64,000 nucleotides of DNA, from the NCBI GenBank assembly GCA_027486415.1, contig JAIXPC010000002.1:496001-560000 (forward strand). Direction: 5' to 3'. Of the stretch, positions 35,722 through 45,172 are shown in pieces. The notes below the pieces were generated by a model. It had not been told where the DNA came from and ran no database searches. It saw only the letters and a program-made list of their open reading frames with translations. Numbering within the stretch: position 1 is the stretch's first letter; the number at the start of each line of letters is the position of its first letter. The stretch comes from Sphingomonadales bacterium. Lineage in GTDB: Bacteria; Pseudomonadota; Alphaproteobacteria; Sphingomonadales; Sphingomonadaceae. Made by a program: the position numbers and the translations under genes.

Positions 35722-36468
35722 GTGCCGCCTGTTGTCCGCCTGTTGCCGCCCCCGCCGCCTGACCGTCCCGCGGTCACCGGCCGGTTGTGCCTGGATGGCG
35801 GTATCGCCGATGCGGCGCTGAACGGCGGCCTGGCGCTGGCCGGCTGCCACGAGATTTACGGCCCTGCCGCATCAGCCTTTGCGCTGATGCTGGCGCTGGC
35901 GGCTCCGCGTGCGGGGCCGATCCTGTGGCTGGCCGATGCGCGCGGTGATGAGGGCAGGCTTTATGGCGCGGGCCTGGCCGAACTGGGCGGTGATCCGGGA
36001 CGCCTGTGGCTGGTGATGGCCGGCAACACGCTCGCCGCCCTGCGCGCCGCCGCCGAAGCCCAGCGCTGTGCCGCCCTGGCCTGCGTGGTGATCGAGGCCG
36101 GCAGCGCCAGCGCGGTTGATCTCACCGTGACGCGCCGGCTGCAACTGGCGGCCGCTGCTTCGGGCGTCTTCACCCTGCTGGTGCGGGCCGGGCCGGCCCG
36201 GCCATCGGCCGCGCTCACGCGCTGGCGGGCCCGTGCCGCCCCCGCCCGCCGCCTTGCCGGCAATGCGCCCGGCCCGCCGCGCCTTGCCCTGGCCCTTGAA
36301 CGCCAACGCGGTGGCCCCGCCGATATCGACATTGAACTGGAGTGGGATCGTGACCGACGCCGTTTCCTGCCCGCCAGCGCCATCGGTCAGCGCCTCCCCG
36401 TCGGCGCTGCCTTTGGGCGCCGGGTCGCGCCGTATCCTCGCACTGTATCTGCCCTGGCTGTCAGCTGA
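35722..36468 (+). CDS. imuA: SOS mutasome accessory protein ImuA
   Basis: 248 residues, a RecA-like small protein: CHEIYGPAASAFALMLALA (about 42-60) stands where RecA has its P-loop but lacks the lysine, followed by ILWLADARGDEGRLYGAGLAELG and RLQLAAAASGVFTLLVR. GTG start with ACGAGGAG just upstream; no ATG fits. Together with ImuB and DnaE2 it forms the damage-induced mutagenic polymerase set. Its 3' end overlaps the likely imuB start, and an SOS box precedes it. Confidence 0.88.
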   Translation: MPPVVRLLPPPPPDRPAVTGRLCLDGGIADAALNGGLALAGCHEIYGPAASAFALMLALAAPRAGPILWLADARGDEGRLYGAGLAELGGDPGRLWLVMAGNTLAALRAAAEAQRCAALACVVIEAGSASAVDLTVTRRLQLAAAASGVFTLLVRAGPARPSAALTRWRARAAPARRLAGNAPGPPRLALALERQRGGPADIDIELEWDRDRRRFLPASAIGQRLPVGAAFGRRVAPYPRTVSALAVS

Positions 36469-37909
36469 ACGGCTGCACCGGACAGACCAGACGCCGCTGG
36501 TGCTGGTCGCGCAAGAGCGTGGCCGGCAGGTGATCCGCGCCACGTGCCCGGCCGCAGCCGCCGAAGGCCTGCACCCCGGCCTGGCGCTTGCCGATGCGCG
36601 GGCGCAGGTGCCCGGCGTGGCCGTTGCCGATCATGATCCGGCCGCCGATGCCGCCTGTCTCGACTGGTTGGCGGATGGTGCCACCCGCTGGTCGCCAATG
36701 GCTGCCGCCTTGGCCCCGCATGGGTTCCTGATCGATACCAGCGGCTGCGCGCATCTGTTTGGCGGGGAGGCCAGCCTGATCGCCGACGTGGTGACGCGCC
36801 TTCATCGGCTGGGCTTCACTGCCGCCCCAGCCATCGCCGCGACGCCGGCTGCTGCGATGGCCTTGGCGCGGTTTGGCGGCAGCACGGTGGCCGATCTGCC
36901 GCTGACGGCGCTCACCGATCTGGAACCCGTGGCTGTCGCCCTGCGCCGCGCCGGGCTGAAGCGCGTCGGCGAAGTTGCCGCCCTGCCGCGCGCTGCCGTG
37001 GCATCACGGTTCGGCGAGGCGTTGCTGACGGCGCTGGATGCGCTCACCGAATCCGCGCCGCAACCGCTCGATCCGCGGGTGCCCCTGGCCGAGGTGATGG
37101 CCGAGCAGCGCTTCCCACAGCCGATCGCCACCGCAGACGCCGTGCGCGCCGCGCTGGAGCGCCTGCTGCTGCACTGCGCCGTGCAGTTGGGCCAGCGTGG
37201 ACACGGCGGACGGCTGTTCGCCCTCGCCCTCTATCGCGCCGATGGCCATGTCGCGACCGTGACGGTGGAGACGGCGGCGCCCCAGCGCGATGCCGCCGTA
37301 TTGCTGCGCCTGTTCGATGAGCGCATCGCCGCGCTCAACGATCTGCTCGATCCCGGCTTTGGCTACGACCTCTTGCGCCTCGCTGTGCCGGTCACCCATA
37401 CGCTCGACGAAAGTCAGCTCGGGCTGGAGGGCGGGCAACTGGCCGAAACCCAGCTGGCCGAACTGGTTGATCGCCTCACTGCCCGGCTGGGGCGCGGCCG
37501 TATCCGCCGGCTGGCGCGGGCCGACACGCATATTCCTGAACAGGCGAGTTTCGACCTGCCGCTGGCCAGTGCGCCCCCTGCACGCTGGGAGCCCCCGCCC
37601 CTGGGCGAACCGCCCACCCGCCCCATCCGCCTGTTCGATCCGCCGCAGCCGGTGGAGGTGCTGGCCGAAGTGCCCGATGGTCCGCCCCGGCGCTTTCGCT
37701 GGCGTGGACGCGTGCTCGACGTGGCCGCCCACGAAGGCCCGGAACGCATCGCTGCCGAATGGTGGCGACGCAAGGACAACGCCGGCCTGACCCGCGATTA
37801 CTGGCGGATCGAGGATGGTGACGGCCGGCGTTACTGGTTGTTCCGCCACGGCCTGTACGACCGCGAAACGGTCGGCCCGCGCTGGTATCTGCATGGCCTG
37901 TTCGCATGA
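36350..37909 (+). CDS. imuB: Y-family polymerase-like mutasome protein ImuB
   Basis: About 519 residues. The N-terminal segment ILALYLPWLSAERLHR (about 29-44) corresponds to the Y-family catalytic core start but lacks the DxD aspartates, as in known ImuB, so it is a scaffold rather than a polymerase. QASFDLPL (about 400) looks like the beta-clamp binding motif of ImuB. The C-terminal part (RFRWRGRVLDV, PERIAAEWW, RDYWRIED) is the DUF6504-type ending found in ImuB. The GTG at 36350 overlaps imuA by 119 bases; a TTG near 36413 is an alternative start. Overlaps dnaE2 by ATGA. Confidence 0.9.
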   Translation: MTDAVSCPPAPSVSASPSALPLGAGSRRILALYLPWLSAERLHRTDQTPLVLVAQERGRQVIRATCPAAAAEGLHPGLALADARAQVPGVAVADHDPAADAACLDWLADGATRWSPMAAALAPHGFLIDTSGCAHLFGGEASLIADVVTRLHRLGFTAAPAIAATPAAAMALARFGGSTVADLPLTALTDLEPVAVALRRAGLKRVGEVAALPRAAVASRFGEALLTALDALTESAPQPLDPRVPLAEVMAEQRFPQPIATADAVRAALERLLLHCAVQLGQRGHGGRLFALALYRADGHVATVTVETAAPQRDAAVLLRLFDERIAALNDLLDPGFGYDLLRLAVPVTHTLDESQLGLEGGQLAETQLAELVDRLTARLGRGRIRRLARADTHIPEQASFDLPLASAPPARWEPPPLGEPPTRPIRLFDPPQPVEVLAEVPDGPPRRFRWRGRVLDVAAHEGPERIAAEWWRRKDNAGLTRDYWRIEDGDGRRYWLFRHGLYDRETVGPRWYLHGLFA

Positions 37910-40900
37910 TCCGCCAAGGATTCGCCGAACTGGGTGCGGCGACGCATTTTTCCTTTCTTGAAGGCGCATCGAGCCCGGCGGCCATGGTCGAAACCGCGCT
38001 CAGCCTGGGCCATTCCGGCATCGGCATTGCCGACCGCAACACGGTGGCCGGTGTGGTTCGCGCCCATGTCGCGCTGCGCGATGCGGCCGAGGCTGCGAAG
38101 GAGGAGGGCCGCGATCTGCCCCCCTTCAAGCTGGCGGTGGGGGCGCGGCTGGTGTTCGCCGATGGCACGGCTGATGTGATCGCCTATCCCGCCACCCGCC
38201 ACGGCTGGGGCCGGCTCACCCGGCTGCTCACCACCGGCAACCGGCGGGCGGAGAAGGGGAATTGCCTTTTGCATCTGTCTGACCTGATCGATCATTCGGA
38301 CGGCCTGCTGCTGATCGCGCTTCCCCCTCTGCCCGGCCAGCAGAGCCGGCTGGCCGAACTGGTGCGCGCCTGCCCGGATCGGGTGTGGCAGGGTGCGATG
38401 ATGGCCCACGGCGGCAGCGACCGGCGGCGGCTGGCGGCGCTGGGCGCCGTGGCCGATGCCCACCGCGTGCCGCTGCTCGCCTTGAACGCCCCGCTCTACG
38501 CCACGCCGGCGCAGCGGCCGCTGCACGATGTCATCCGTTGCATCGCATTGGGCGAAACCCTGGCCAGTGCCGGCACGCGGCTTGCCGCCAACGCCGAACG
38601 CCACCTGAAATCCACGGACGAGATGGTGCGGCTGTTCCGCGATTGCCCGCAGGCCTGTCTGGAACCGGCACGGCTGCTGGCGCGGGTGGATTTCACCCTC
38701 GACCAACTCCGTTACGACTATCCCGATGAACCGGTGCCGGCCGGCCATTCTCCCCAAGGCTGGCTGGAAACGCTCACCCTCCAGAAGGCCCGCGAGAAAT
38801 GGCCGGAGGGCATACCCCCGAAGATGCAGGCGCTGCTGGCCGAGGAGTTCCGCATCATCGCGCACGCCGGTTACGCACCTTACTTCCTCACCGTCCACGA
38901 TATCGTTGGCTTTGCCCAGTCGCGCGGCATCCTCTGCCAGGGCCGTGGCAGCGCCGCCAACAGCGCCGTCTGCTATGTGCTGGGCATCACCGCTGTCGAT
39001 CCGGCCAAGCACAACCTGCTGTTTTCCCGCTTCATTTCCGAAGAACGCAAGGAGCCGCCCGATATCGACGTGGATTTCGAGCATGAGCGGCGCGAGGAGG
39101 TGATGCAGTGGATCTATGAGCGTTATGGCCGCGAACGCGCCGGGATTGCCGCCACCGTGATCCATTACCGCCCGCGCAGCGCCGTGCGCGAAGTGGGCAA
39201 GGTGCTGGGGATGAGCGAGGATTTGACCACACGGCTGACCAGCACCGTGTGGGGCAGTTTTTCATCGCAAATGGAGCGCGAGCGCTTCGCCGAAAGCGGC
39301 CTTGATCCCGACAGCCCTGAGATCGCGCGGCTGGGCGGGCTGGTGACGCAGATCCTGGGGATGCCGCGCCACCTGTCGCAGCACGTCGGCGGCTTTGTCC
39401 TCACCCGGACGCGGCTGGATGAGCTGGTGCCGATCCACAATGCCGCCATGCCGGATCGCACCTTCATCGAATGGGACAAGGACGATATCGACGCGCTGGG
39501 CTTGATGAAGGTGGATGTGCTGGCGCTGGGGATGCTCAGCTGCATCCGCCGCGCCTTTGAATTCATCGAAACGCAGATCGGCCACGCCTACACGCTCGAC
39601 AATGTGCCGGGCGAGGCGCCTGACGTTTACGCCATGCTGCAGCAGGGCGACAGCATCGGCGTCTTCCAGGTCGAAAGCCGGGCGCAGATGAACATGCTGC
39701 CGCGCCTGCGCCCGGCCGAATTCTATGATCTCGTCATCCAGGTCGCCATCGTGCGGCCCGGCCCGATCCAGGGCGACATGGTCCACCCCTATCTCAGGCG
39801 ACGGCAGGGCCGCGAGGGCGTCAGCTTTCCGGCACCGAAGCCGCCGCATGATCCCGACGAGCTGAAGCACGTGCTGGGCAAGACGCTGGGGGTGCCCTTG
39901 TTTCAGGAACAGGCGATGAAGCTGGCGATCACGGCGGCCAATTTCACGCCCGCCGAAGCCAACCGCCTGCGCCGCGCCATGGCCACCTTCCGCCACAACG
40001 GCGGCATGGAGTTTTTCGAGGCCAAGCTGATCGATGGCATGGTGGCGCGCGGATACGAGGAGGAGTTTGCCCGCCGCTGCTTCAACCAGATCAAGGGCTT
40101 TGGCAGCTATGGCTTTCCCGAAAGCCACGCCATCGCCTTTGCCCGTCTGGTGTGGGTTTCGGCCTATCTGAAGTGCCGATACCCGGCGGTGTTTGCCGCC
40201 GCGCTGCTGAACGCGCAGCCGATGGGATTTTATGCGCCAGCCCAGATCGTCCGCGATGCGCGCGAGCATGGGGTGGAGGTGCGGCCGGTGGATGTGAACT
40301 TCAGCGCGTGGGATTGCACATTGGAGGCGATTGCCGGTGGGAACGGCAGCCGTGCCGATGCCTGCCTCGCCCTCCGCCTCGGCCTGCGCCAGATCACCGG
40401 CTTTCGCGAGGAGTGGGCAGACGCCATCACCGCCGCCCGCCCGATCCGCAGCCTCGAACATCTCGCCCGCGCCGGACTGCCGGCCCGTGCGCTGAAACTG
40501 CTCGCCGATGCCGATGCCTGCGCGTCTCTCGATCTGGGTCGCCGCGATGCCGGCTGGCAGGCGCTGCGCACGCCCACCGACAGCCTGCCGCTGTTCGCCG
40601 CCGCCGCGGCCAGCGAACTGGGCGAGGAAAGCGCCCATGATCTGCCCCTGATGGCACCGGGTGAAGAAGTCGCTGCCGATTACCAGGTGCTGCGCCTGTC
40701 CCTGCGCGCCCATCCGCTGGCGCTGCTGCGGCGCTGGCTGCCCGGCGTGCTGAACGCGGCGCAGTTTGCCGCCCTGAAGAACGGCCGCCGCGCCAGCGTG
40801 GCTGGCGTCGTGCTGGTGCGGCAGCGGCCGGGCGGCGGCAATGCCATCTTCATCACGCTGGAAGATGAAACCGGCGTGGTGAACGTGGTGGTGTGGGCGC

Positions 40901-41196
40901 GTTTGTTCGAAACATTCCGCCGCCCGATCATGGCCAGCCGGCTGATGCAGGTGGAAGGCGAAGTGCAGCGCAGCCCCGAAGGCGTGATGCACCTGATGGC
41001 CACCCGCATCATTGACCGCAGCGCCGTGCTCGATCGCCTTTCGGACGCGCACGACGGCACCCCGCCGCTGGCGCGCGCCAATGAAGACCTGGTCCACGGC
41101 CCCAGCAACCGCAAACCGCCACCGCCCAAAGCCGCAGCGCGTGCCCGCCACCCGCGCGATGTGCGGATCCTGCCCAAAAGCCGGGATTTTCATTGA
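37906..41196 (+). CDS. dnaE2: Error-prone DNA polymerase DnaE2 (ImuC)
   Basis: 1096 residues, C-family polymerase. PHP domain at the start ([21 protein letters not shown]), palm aspartates in [15 protein letters not shown] (about 385-399) and in [11 protein letters not shown], finger segment [21 protein letters not shown]-like region, helix-hairpin-helix and a C-terminal OB domain ([31 protein letters not shown]). The length of about 1050-1100 and the lack of the DnaE C-terminal tail identify DnaE2. It does translesion synthesis after DNA damage, recruited by ImuA and ImuB. Confidence 0.96.
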   Translation: [1096 protein letters not shown]

Positions 41197-41227
41197 TGGC
41201 CGCCCCGCACCGCTGCAAGCTGCGCCC

Positions 41228-41713
41228 ATGACCATGGACACATTGTTCGCCGTCGGCGCCCGAGTGGGTGAGCGCCTGAAGGCCCGCCGCGAGACCATCG
41301 CCGTCGCCGAATCCGCCGCCGGCGGGCTAATCTCGGCGGCGCTGCTCGCCGTGCCCGGTGCCTCGGCCTTCTACCTGGGCGGGGCTGTCGTCTACACGCC
41401 CCGTGCCCGCCACCGCCTGCTCGGCCTCAGGCGGGAGGACGTGCGCGGCTATATGTCAGCCACCGAGCCCTTCGCCCTGCTCATGGCCGAAACCATCCGC
41501 AAGCAGCACAGCGTGACCTGGGGCATTGGCGAAACCGGCGCGGCCGGGCCGAACGGCAACCCCTATGGCCATGCAGCGGGGCACGATGTGGTGGCGGTGA
41601 GCGGGCCGGTGCAAATCGCGCGCACCATCGCCACGGGTTCGAATGACCGGCAGGCCAACATGGTGGCGTTTGCGGTGGCGGCGCTGGAACTGCTGGCTGA
41701 GCAGTTGGCATAG
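41228..41713 (+). CDS. CinA C-terminal domain (nicotinamide-nucleotide amidase-like) protein
   Basis: 161 residues. VAESAAGGLISAALLAVPGASAFYLGGAVVYT (about 22-54) and GIGETGAAGPNGNPYGHAAG (about 98-117) are the conserved CinA C-domain motifs (PncC type). The family includes nicotinamide mononucleotide deamidases that recycle NMN; the serine and Lys/Tyr positions differ between members, so the activity here is presumed. ATG at 41228; a second ATG two codons later is also possible. It stands just after dnaE2 without overlap. Confidence 0.85.
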   Translation: MTMDTLFAVGARVGERLKARRETIAVAESAAGGLISAALLAVPGASAFYLGGAVVYTPRARHRLLGLRREDVRGYMSATEPFALLMAETIRKQHSVTWGIGETGAAGPNGNPYGHAAGHDVVAVSGPVQIARTIATGSNDRQANMVAFAVAALELLAEQLA

Positions 41714-41721
41714 CACTGTCG

Positions 41722-42132
41722 CTAGCGGCCGAGAGTTCGCGCCTCCCGCACATAACCAAACGGTCCCTGTCCACCCCAGCCAGCGCCGTCCGGATAGCGC
41801 ACCTCCACGCCGGCAAGCTCGCGCTCCTCCGCCAGCCGCAGGTTGACGCCCAGTTGCACATTGCCGTGCAGGGCGATGGCGGCGGGGGTGAGGGTGAAAT
41901 GGGTGGTGGCACCGCAGGTCGGGCAGAAGTGGATGTCCACGCCGGGTTCCGGCTTGTCGCGGCGGTGATAGCTGGTGGTGGTTCCCGCAATCTGCACTTG
42001 CGACGGGTGGCAATAGGCCCATAGCGCACCGGTTTTGCGGCAGAGCGAGCAGTTGCAATCGTGGACGAACGACGGGCGCTCCTCGATGCTGACCTCGACC
42101 GCGCCGCACTGGCAGGTGACGGCCAGCATCAT
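41722..42132 (-). CDS. GFA family (CENP-V/GFA domain) zinc protein
   Basis: 136 residues. Zinc-binding cysteines in CQCG (about 7-10), CNCSLC (about 27-32) and CPTCG (about 72-76) define the glutathione-dependent formaldehyde-activating family. Most members are of unknown substrate, often glutathione adducts. Its ATG overlaps the stop of the VOC gene upstream (TGATG), so both are translated together. Confidence 0.88.
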   Translation of the reverse strand: MMLAVTCQCGAVEVSIEERPSFVHDCNCSLCRKTGALWAYCHPSQVQIAGTTTSYHRRDKPEPGVDIHFCPTCGATTHFTLTPAAIALHGNVQLGVNLRLAEERELAGVEVRYPDGAGWGGQGPFGYVREARTLGR

Positions 42133-42557
42133 CAATCCGCCAGCGTCACACTGCCATCCGGGCCGGGCAGCATGAACGGGTTGTAGGCCACTTCCCACGG
42201 GTGGCCATCGGGATCGCGGAAATAGCCGGTGTAGCCGCCCCAGAAGGCGTCGTGCGCGGCCTTTTGCAAGATGGCGCCATTGTCGACGGCGCGGGCGAGG
42301 AGTTCGTCCACCTCTTCCCGGCTGCTGACGTTGTGGGCCAGGGTGAAGCCGCCAAACCCCGGCCCACGATCCTGCATACCGCAGTCTTCGGCCAGCTTGT
42401 CGAACGGGTAGATGGCCAGCACCATGCTGCCCGCCTGGAACATGGCGATGGCGTCAAACTTTCGGGCCTTGCGCGGCCAGCCCATGGCTTCCCAGAAGGC
42501 GACGGCGCGGGGGAGATCGTCGGTGCCGAGGGTGACGATGCTGATGCGTTGGTCCAT
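42132..42557 (-). CDS. VOC/glyoxalase family protein
   Basis: 141 residues, two beta-alpha-beta-beta-beta modules: SIVTLGTDDLPRAVAFWEAMGW (6-27) and GGFTLAHNVSSREEVDEL...YTGYFRDPDGHPWEVAYNPF (about 70-131). The C-terminal FRDPDGHPWEV is the vicinal-oxygen-chelate hallmark. Substrate unknown: glyoxalase-like, bleomycin-resistance-like and dioxygenase members share the fold. Coupled to the GFA gene; both may handle thiol adducts or toxic aldehydes, which is inference. Confidence 0.87.
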   Translation of the reverse strand: MDQRISIVTLGTDDLPRAVAFWEAMGWPRKARKFDAIAMFQAGSMVLAIYPFDKLAEDCGMQDRGPGFGGFTLAHNVSSREEVDELLARAVDNGAILQKAAHDAFWGGYTGYFRDPDGHPWEVAYNPFMLPGPDGSVTLAD

Positions 42558-42591
42558 GATGGGCTCCGGAGCTTGAGGGGACGACAGTGGC

Positions 42592-43602
42592 ATGACGACG
42601 ACTGAAATGAAACGCATCGTGCTCGCGCGGCATATCGACGGAATGCCGAGCCCCGACGATTTCCGGCTGGAGACGCTGCCGATCCCGGCGCTGGAGGAGG
42701 GCCAGCTGCTGATCGCCAACCGTTTCATCAGCTGTGATCCCGGCACACGGTCTCGGCTGTCGCCCGGCGCATCTTATGCGCCGCCGTTGCAGCCGGGTGC
42801 GATGGTCGATGGCTTTGCGGTGGGCGAGGTGGTGGAGAGCCGCCATCCGAAATTCGCCGCCGGCGATCTGGTGATGGGCACCGGCTGGGCGACGCACATG
42901 GTGTCCAACGGGCGCGGTTACCTGTCGAAGGTGCCCGATCTGGGCGTGCCGCTGAGCTTGTGGAACGGCATATTGGGCGTGCCGGGGATGACGGCGTGGT
43001 TTGGCCTCAGGCGCGTCGCGCAATTGCAGGCCGGGGAACGGGTGCTGGTGACGAGCGCCGCCGGGCCGGTGGGAGCCACGGCGGGGCAGTTGGCGAAACT
43101 GTGGGGCGCATCAGCCGTGGTGGGCATTGCAGGCGGCGCTGAGAAATGCCGCTGGCTGACCGAGGACTGCGGGTTCGATGCCGCGCTGGATTACAAGGCC
43201 CCCGATTTCGAGGCGCGCTTTGCCGAGGTGAGTGCGGAAGGGTGGGACGTGCTGTTCGACAATGTTGGCAATGCCAGCATTGATCGCGCCCTGCCGGTGA
43301 TGCGGATGAAGGGCCGCATCGTCGTGTCGGGCCAGGTGGCCGATTACAACCTGACGCCGACCGAAGCGCCCGGCATCCACAATACCCGCGAGTTCATCGG
43401 CAAGCGGCTGCGGATGGAAGGATTGGTGGTGTTCGACGATCTGCCGCAATTTCCCGCCGCACAGGCCGAGCTGGCCGGACTGATCCGGGAAGGGCGTGTG
43501 CGCTATCGCGAGGAGCTGTTTGACGGCATCGAAAGCCTGCCCGCCGCCTTCTGTGGCCTGTTCAGCGGCGCCAGCTTTGGCCGGCGCCTCATCCGGCTGT
43601 GA
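42592..43602 (+). CDS. NADP-dependent medium-chain oxidoreductase (prostaglandin reductase/curcumin reductase type)
   Basis: 336 residues, zinc-free MDR family. N-terminal GroES-like part (about 1-130, FISCDPGTRSRLSP) followed by the Rossmann domain with AAGPVGATAGQLAKLWGA (about 158-175) and DVLFDNVGNASIDRAL. This branch reduces alpha,beta-unsaturated carbonyls with NADPH (CurA, LTB4DH). Divergent from the VOC-GFA pair by 34 bases, so the three may share a control region. Confidence 0.88.
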   Translation: MTTTEMKRIVLARHIDGMPSPDDFRLETLPIPALEEGQLLIANRFISCDPGTRSRLSPGASYAPPLQPGAMVDGFAVGEVVESRHPKFAAGDLVMGTGWATHMVSNGRGYLSKVPDLGVPLSLWNGILGVPGMTAWFGLRRVAQLQAGERVLVTSAAGPVGATAGQLAKLWGASAVVGIAGGAEKCRWLTEDCGFDAALDYKAPDFEARFAEVSAEGWDVLFDNVGNASIDRALPVMRMKGRIVVSGQVADYNLTPTEAPGIHNTREFIGKRLRMEGLVVFDDLPQFPAAQAELAGLIREGRVRYREELFDGIESLPAAFCGLFSGASFGRRLIRL

Positions 43603-43697
43603 TTGATCAGGCTGCGCTGTTGCAGAGGCTGGCAAAGCCGCCGCCATGGGCGTAAGGATGGGCGGTTCAATCCGCACAACGGCAAGGGTTTCGTCAC

Positions 43698-43928
43698 ATG
43701 GGTTCGTTCAGCCTCACGCACTGGCTGGTGGTCATCCTGGTCATCGTGCTGTTGTTCGGCCGCGGCCGGATTTCCGATCTGATGGGTGATTTTGCCAAGG
43801 GCATCAACAGCTTCAAGAAGGGGCTGAACGACGATGCCGCGCCTGGCAACACGCCGCCGCCGCCGGCACAGGTGACACAGAACCCGCAGTCGCAGGCCAA
43901 GTCGCCGGTTGAAGACGCACGCGGCTGA
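43698..43928 (+). CDS. tatA: Sec-independent translocase protein TatA
   Basis: 76 residues. N-terminal helix (about 6-22, [18 protein letters not shown]) with the FGRG hinge, then an amphipathic helix (about 25-45) and a polar tail with Pro-rich NTPPPPAQ. It forms the pore-like component that transports folded proteins with twin-arginine signals. First of a tatA-tatB-tatC run. Confidence 0.95.
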   Translation: MGSFSLTHWLVVILVIVLLFGRGRISDLMGDFAKGINSFKKGLNDDAAPGNTPPPPAQVTQNPQSQAKSPVEDARG

Positions 43929-43967
43929 TCCGCGGCCAAGGGCCGGTCTCGGCCCCAGGGTCTATAG

Positions 43968-44387
43968 ATGTTCGGCATCGATTCCTCTGAACTTGCGCTG
44001 ATTGCGCTGGTGGCGCTGCTTGTCATCGGCCCCAAGGATCTGCCGCGCGCCATGCGCTGGCTGGGCCAGTGGGTGGGCAAGGGCCGGGCCATGAGCCGCC
44101 ATCTTCGCACCGGCTTTGACGCGATGATGCGCGAGGCTGAGCTGGAAGAGATGCAGAAGATCTGGGCGGCACAGAACGAAGCCATCATGAAGGCGACGCA
44201 GCTGCCGGCCGATGCGCTGCCCGATCTGGCCGGGCCGACCCCGCCAGAACCGGCCCATGATGCGCCGCCCTATGTTGCGCCGGCGCTGGCAGCGCCTGAA
44301 CCGGTGGCCGAAGCCCCGGTGAAGAAAGCGCGCAAACCGCGCGCCAAGAAGGTGGAAGCGCCTGCTCCCAGCGGAGAATCGGCATGA
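43968..44387 (+). CDS. tatB: Sec-independent translocase protein TatB
   Basis: 139 residues. N-terminal MFGIDSSELALIALVALLVIGPKDLPRAM has the Glu-anchored helix and GPKDLP hinge of TatB, a long amphipathic helix to about 85 and an Ala/Pro/Lys tail (about 90-139). It receives the signal peptide with TatC. Overlaps tatC by ATGA. Confidence 0.95.
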   Translation: MFGIDSSELALIALVALLVIGPKDLPRAMRWLGQWVGKGRAMSRHLRTGFDAMMREAELEEMQKIWAAQNEAIMKATQLPADALPDLAGPTPPEPAHDAPPYVAPALAAPEPVAEAPVKKARKPRAKKVEAPAPSGESA

Positions 44388-45172
44388 CCGATCCCAGCGA
44401 AGGCGCCGAGATCGAAGCCAGCAAGGCCCCGTTGCTCGAACATCTCATCGAGCTGCGAACCCGGCTGCTGCGCTGTTTCGTCTATTTCATCGTCGCCTTT
44501 GGCATCGCCTTCAGCCAGGCGGGCAGGGTGTTCGATTTCCTCGTGCAGCCGCTGGTCCAGGCGTCAGGCAGCGGTGCGCGGCTGATCTATACCAAGCTGT
44601 ACGATGCGTTCCTGGTGGAAATCCGCGTCGCCGCCTTTGCCGGCTTTTGCCTGGCCTTTCCGTTCATCGCCAACGAATTGTGGCGCTTCGTCGCTCCCGG
44701 CCTCTACAAGCGCGAACAGCGCGCGCTGCTGCCGTTCCTGCTGGCGACGCCGGTGCTGTTCACCATGGGCGCGGCGCTGGCCTATTATTTCGTGATGCCG
44801 GCGGCGTTCAAATTCTTCCTCGGTTTCCAGCAGACGGGCGGCATGGGCGGTGTCAACCGCGAGGCGCTGCCGGCGATGGGCGAATATCTCGACCTCGTCA
44901 CCAGCATGATCCTGGCCTTTGGCGTTGCTTTCCTGCTGCCGGTGCTGCTGATGCTGCTGGAACGCGCCGGCATCATCACCAGGCGCCAGCTCATCGACGG
45001 CAGGCGCTATGCCATCGTTGCCGCTGTCGTGGTCGCGGCCGTCATCACGCCACCCGATCTGTGGAGCCAGATCGCGTTGGCCATCCCGTTGATTCTGCTC
45101 TACGAAATCTCGATCATCGGCATCTGGTTCACCGAAAAACGCCGGGCCAGGATCGAGACGCCAGCGGCTTAA
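44384..45172 (+). CDS. tatC: Sec-independent translocase protein TatC
   Basis: 262 residues with six membrane helices. The conserved cytoplasmic start HLIELRTRLLRC (about 21-32), FVAPGLYKREQRALLPF (about 105-121) and the Glu-Arg-rich loop LLMLLERAGIITRRQLIDGRRYAIV (about 188-212) are TatC signatures. It recognises twin-arginine signals. The stop overlaps, on the opposite strand, the end of the entericidin-like gene. Confidence 0.96.
   Translation: MTDPSEGAEIEASKAPLLEHLIELRTRLLRCFVYFIVAFGIAFSQAGRVFDFLVQPLVQASGSGARLIYTKLYDAFLVEIRVAAFAGFCLAFPFIANELWRFVAPGLYKREQRALLPFLLATPVLFTMGAALAYYFVMPAAFKFFLGFQQTGGMGGVNREALPAMGEYLDLVTSMILAFGVAFLLPVLLMLLERAGIITRRQLIDGRRYAIVAAVVVAAVITPPDLWSQIALAIPLILLYEISIIGIWFTEKRRARIETPAA

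Noticed and set aside
39262-41298. 678-residue minus-strand open frame
   Set aside because: Antisense to dnaE2; no recognisable domain.
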